64,000 nucleotides of DNA, taken from positions 1 to 64,000 of the forward strand of contig CALSBM010000003.1 in assembly GCA_943373175.1 (NCBI GenBank), in the 5' to 3' direction. Position numbers and translations under genes: made by a program. Shown here piece by piece: positions 63,568 to 64,000 of the stretch. The stretch's first letter is position 1, and every line of letters begins with the position of its first letter. The stretch comes from JAIXUI01 sp943373175 (lineage in GTDB: Bacteria > Bacteroidota > Bacteroidia > UBA7662 > JAIXUI01). The notes below the pieces were generated by a model that had not been told where the DNA came from, ran no database searches, and saw nothing but the letters and a program-made list of their open reading frames with translations.

Positions 63568-64000
63568 TTATCGAAGTAAGTTAACTTCTCCCTTCAATTT
63601 AGAAACCCCTCCAATCCGGCCAAAACGATAAGATAATCGCCAAAGGTAAGTGCCGACAGGAGCCGGTTTCCCATCTTCTTTACCGTCCCATCCTTCTTTA
63701 GCATTTACCGTCCTGAAGATGGCTTTACCCCAACGATTGTAAATTTCAAGCTCATAGAGTTCGGGCTCGCATGCTGAAAGTGGTCTGAAGTTATCATTGA
63801 GCTGAGGGCTATACTCGGGAGTGAAGGCATTGGGAACAAAGTACCGGCAAACTGTGTCAAACGGAATGTCGGCTTGCTGAAAGCCTTGCGTAAACATTGG
63901 CCCGGCAGTTCGTAAAGTGGTTATGGCCTGTTCACCTACACTAAAACTCAGGCTTCCCTGAATATTGCTCATTACCTGACCTCCACTTCCTACTAAAAAT
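63568..64000 (-). CDS. Gliding-motility/T9SS-associated secreted protein, partial (5' part outside the window)
   Basis: The C-terminal part only; the frame is open through the window edge (FLVGSGGQV precedes the internal Met at 63972). The visible segment has GSLSFSVGEQAITT, typical of the start of a T9SS-cargo C-terminal region, and then FVPNAFTPEYSPQLNDNF and LEIYNRWGKAIFRT, the gliding-motility-associated C-terminal domain seen in many T9SS substrates. Function of the missing part cannot be judged. Confidence 0.8.
   Translation of the reverse strand, partial: FLVGSGGQVMSNIQGSLSFSVGEQAITTLRTAGPMFTQGFQQADIPFDTVCRYFVPNAFTPEYSPQLNDNFRPLSACEPELYELEIYNRWGKAIFRTVNAKEGWDGKEDGKPAPVGTYLWRLSYRFGRIGGVSKLKGEVNLLR

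Overview
The window is chromosomal DNA of a Bacteroidota bacterium, possibly a member of Chitinophagales, Saprospirales or Flavobacteriales; the order cannot be fixed from sequence alone. The evidence is type IX secretion sorting domains on secreted proteins, a PorZ-like T9SS component, a gliding-motility-type C-terminal domain at the right edge, an XrtF exosortase pair, a SecA of about 1100 residues, and repeated TAnnTTTG promoter boxes a few bases upstream of start codons. No rRNA, tRNA or CRISPR array was seen.

Layout. 1-6080: secreted esterase, LptF/LptG-type permease, EamA transporter, metG, GNAT acetyltransferase. 6090-15850: an AT-richer accessory island (detailed below). 15900-24200: IscA-like protein, fatty-acid hydroxylase, DUF3109, then a long minus-strand operon porZ-recO-ACP-SDR-acyl ligase-xrtF-XrtF partner. 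24500-36000: NlpC/P60 peptidase, M14 peptidase, outer-membrane barrel, lipA, secA-deoC-SPOR-M20 run, SRAP protein. 36000-47100: amine oxidase, DsbD, ArsR-type regulator, recJ, cysS, O-antigen-ligase-like protein, PAS protein. 47100-53740: korA and korB split by an ATPase/DUF4276 gene pair, a structured GC-rich spacer, nadB. 53800-64000: Zn peptidase, MoxR ATPase, two SurA-like folding factors, T9SS cargo, pirin, kynurenine 3-monooxygenase, hydrolase, M48 peptidase, and a partial T9SS/gliding-type protein.

The island is the main discovery. It looks like a degenerate chromosomal integron whose platform has been copied several times. Fragments of the 3' end of a tyrosine recombinase gene occur four times (near 7229, 9111, 13139, 15655). 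The first three are followed by an attI-like site: two direct repeats (partly decayed in the first copy), an inverted copy and an invariant GCGCATATTAGGAT before a GTT core. All intervening genes lie on the + strand. The first two cassettes begin with a core whose exact reverse complement (10 and 9 bases) lies at the other end of the same cassette, as expected of integron cassettes. Two shorter attC-like hairpin sites (11439 and 14287) share both arms. Cassette cargo: a PLP-dependent trans-sulfuration-type enzyme; a small unknown protein plus a patatin-like lipase with an unknown N-terminal region; a frameshifted YhcG/DUF1016 nuclease beside a transposase remnant; a four-helix membrane protein; and a phospholipase-D-like protein apparently fused to an Hsp70 substrate-binding-like domain. 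Several look like conflict or defence genes. Upstream of the array lie a palindrome-rich repeat zone and a 21-bp tandem repeat open in all six frames.

A second accessory insertion, an AAA ATPase plus DUF4276 (TOPRIM-like) pair, sits inside the korAB operon and is also a defence candidate.
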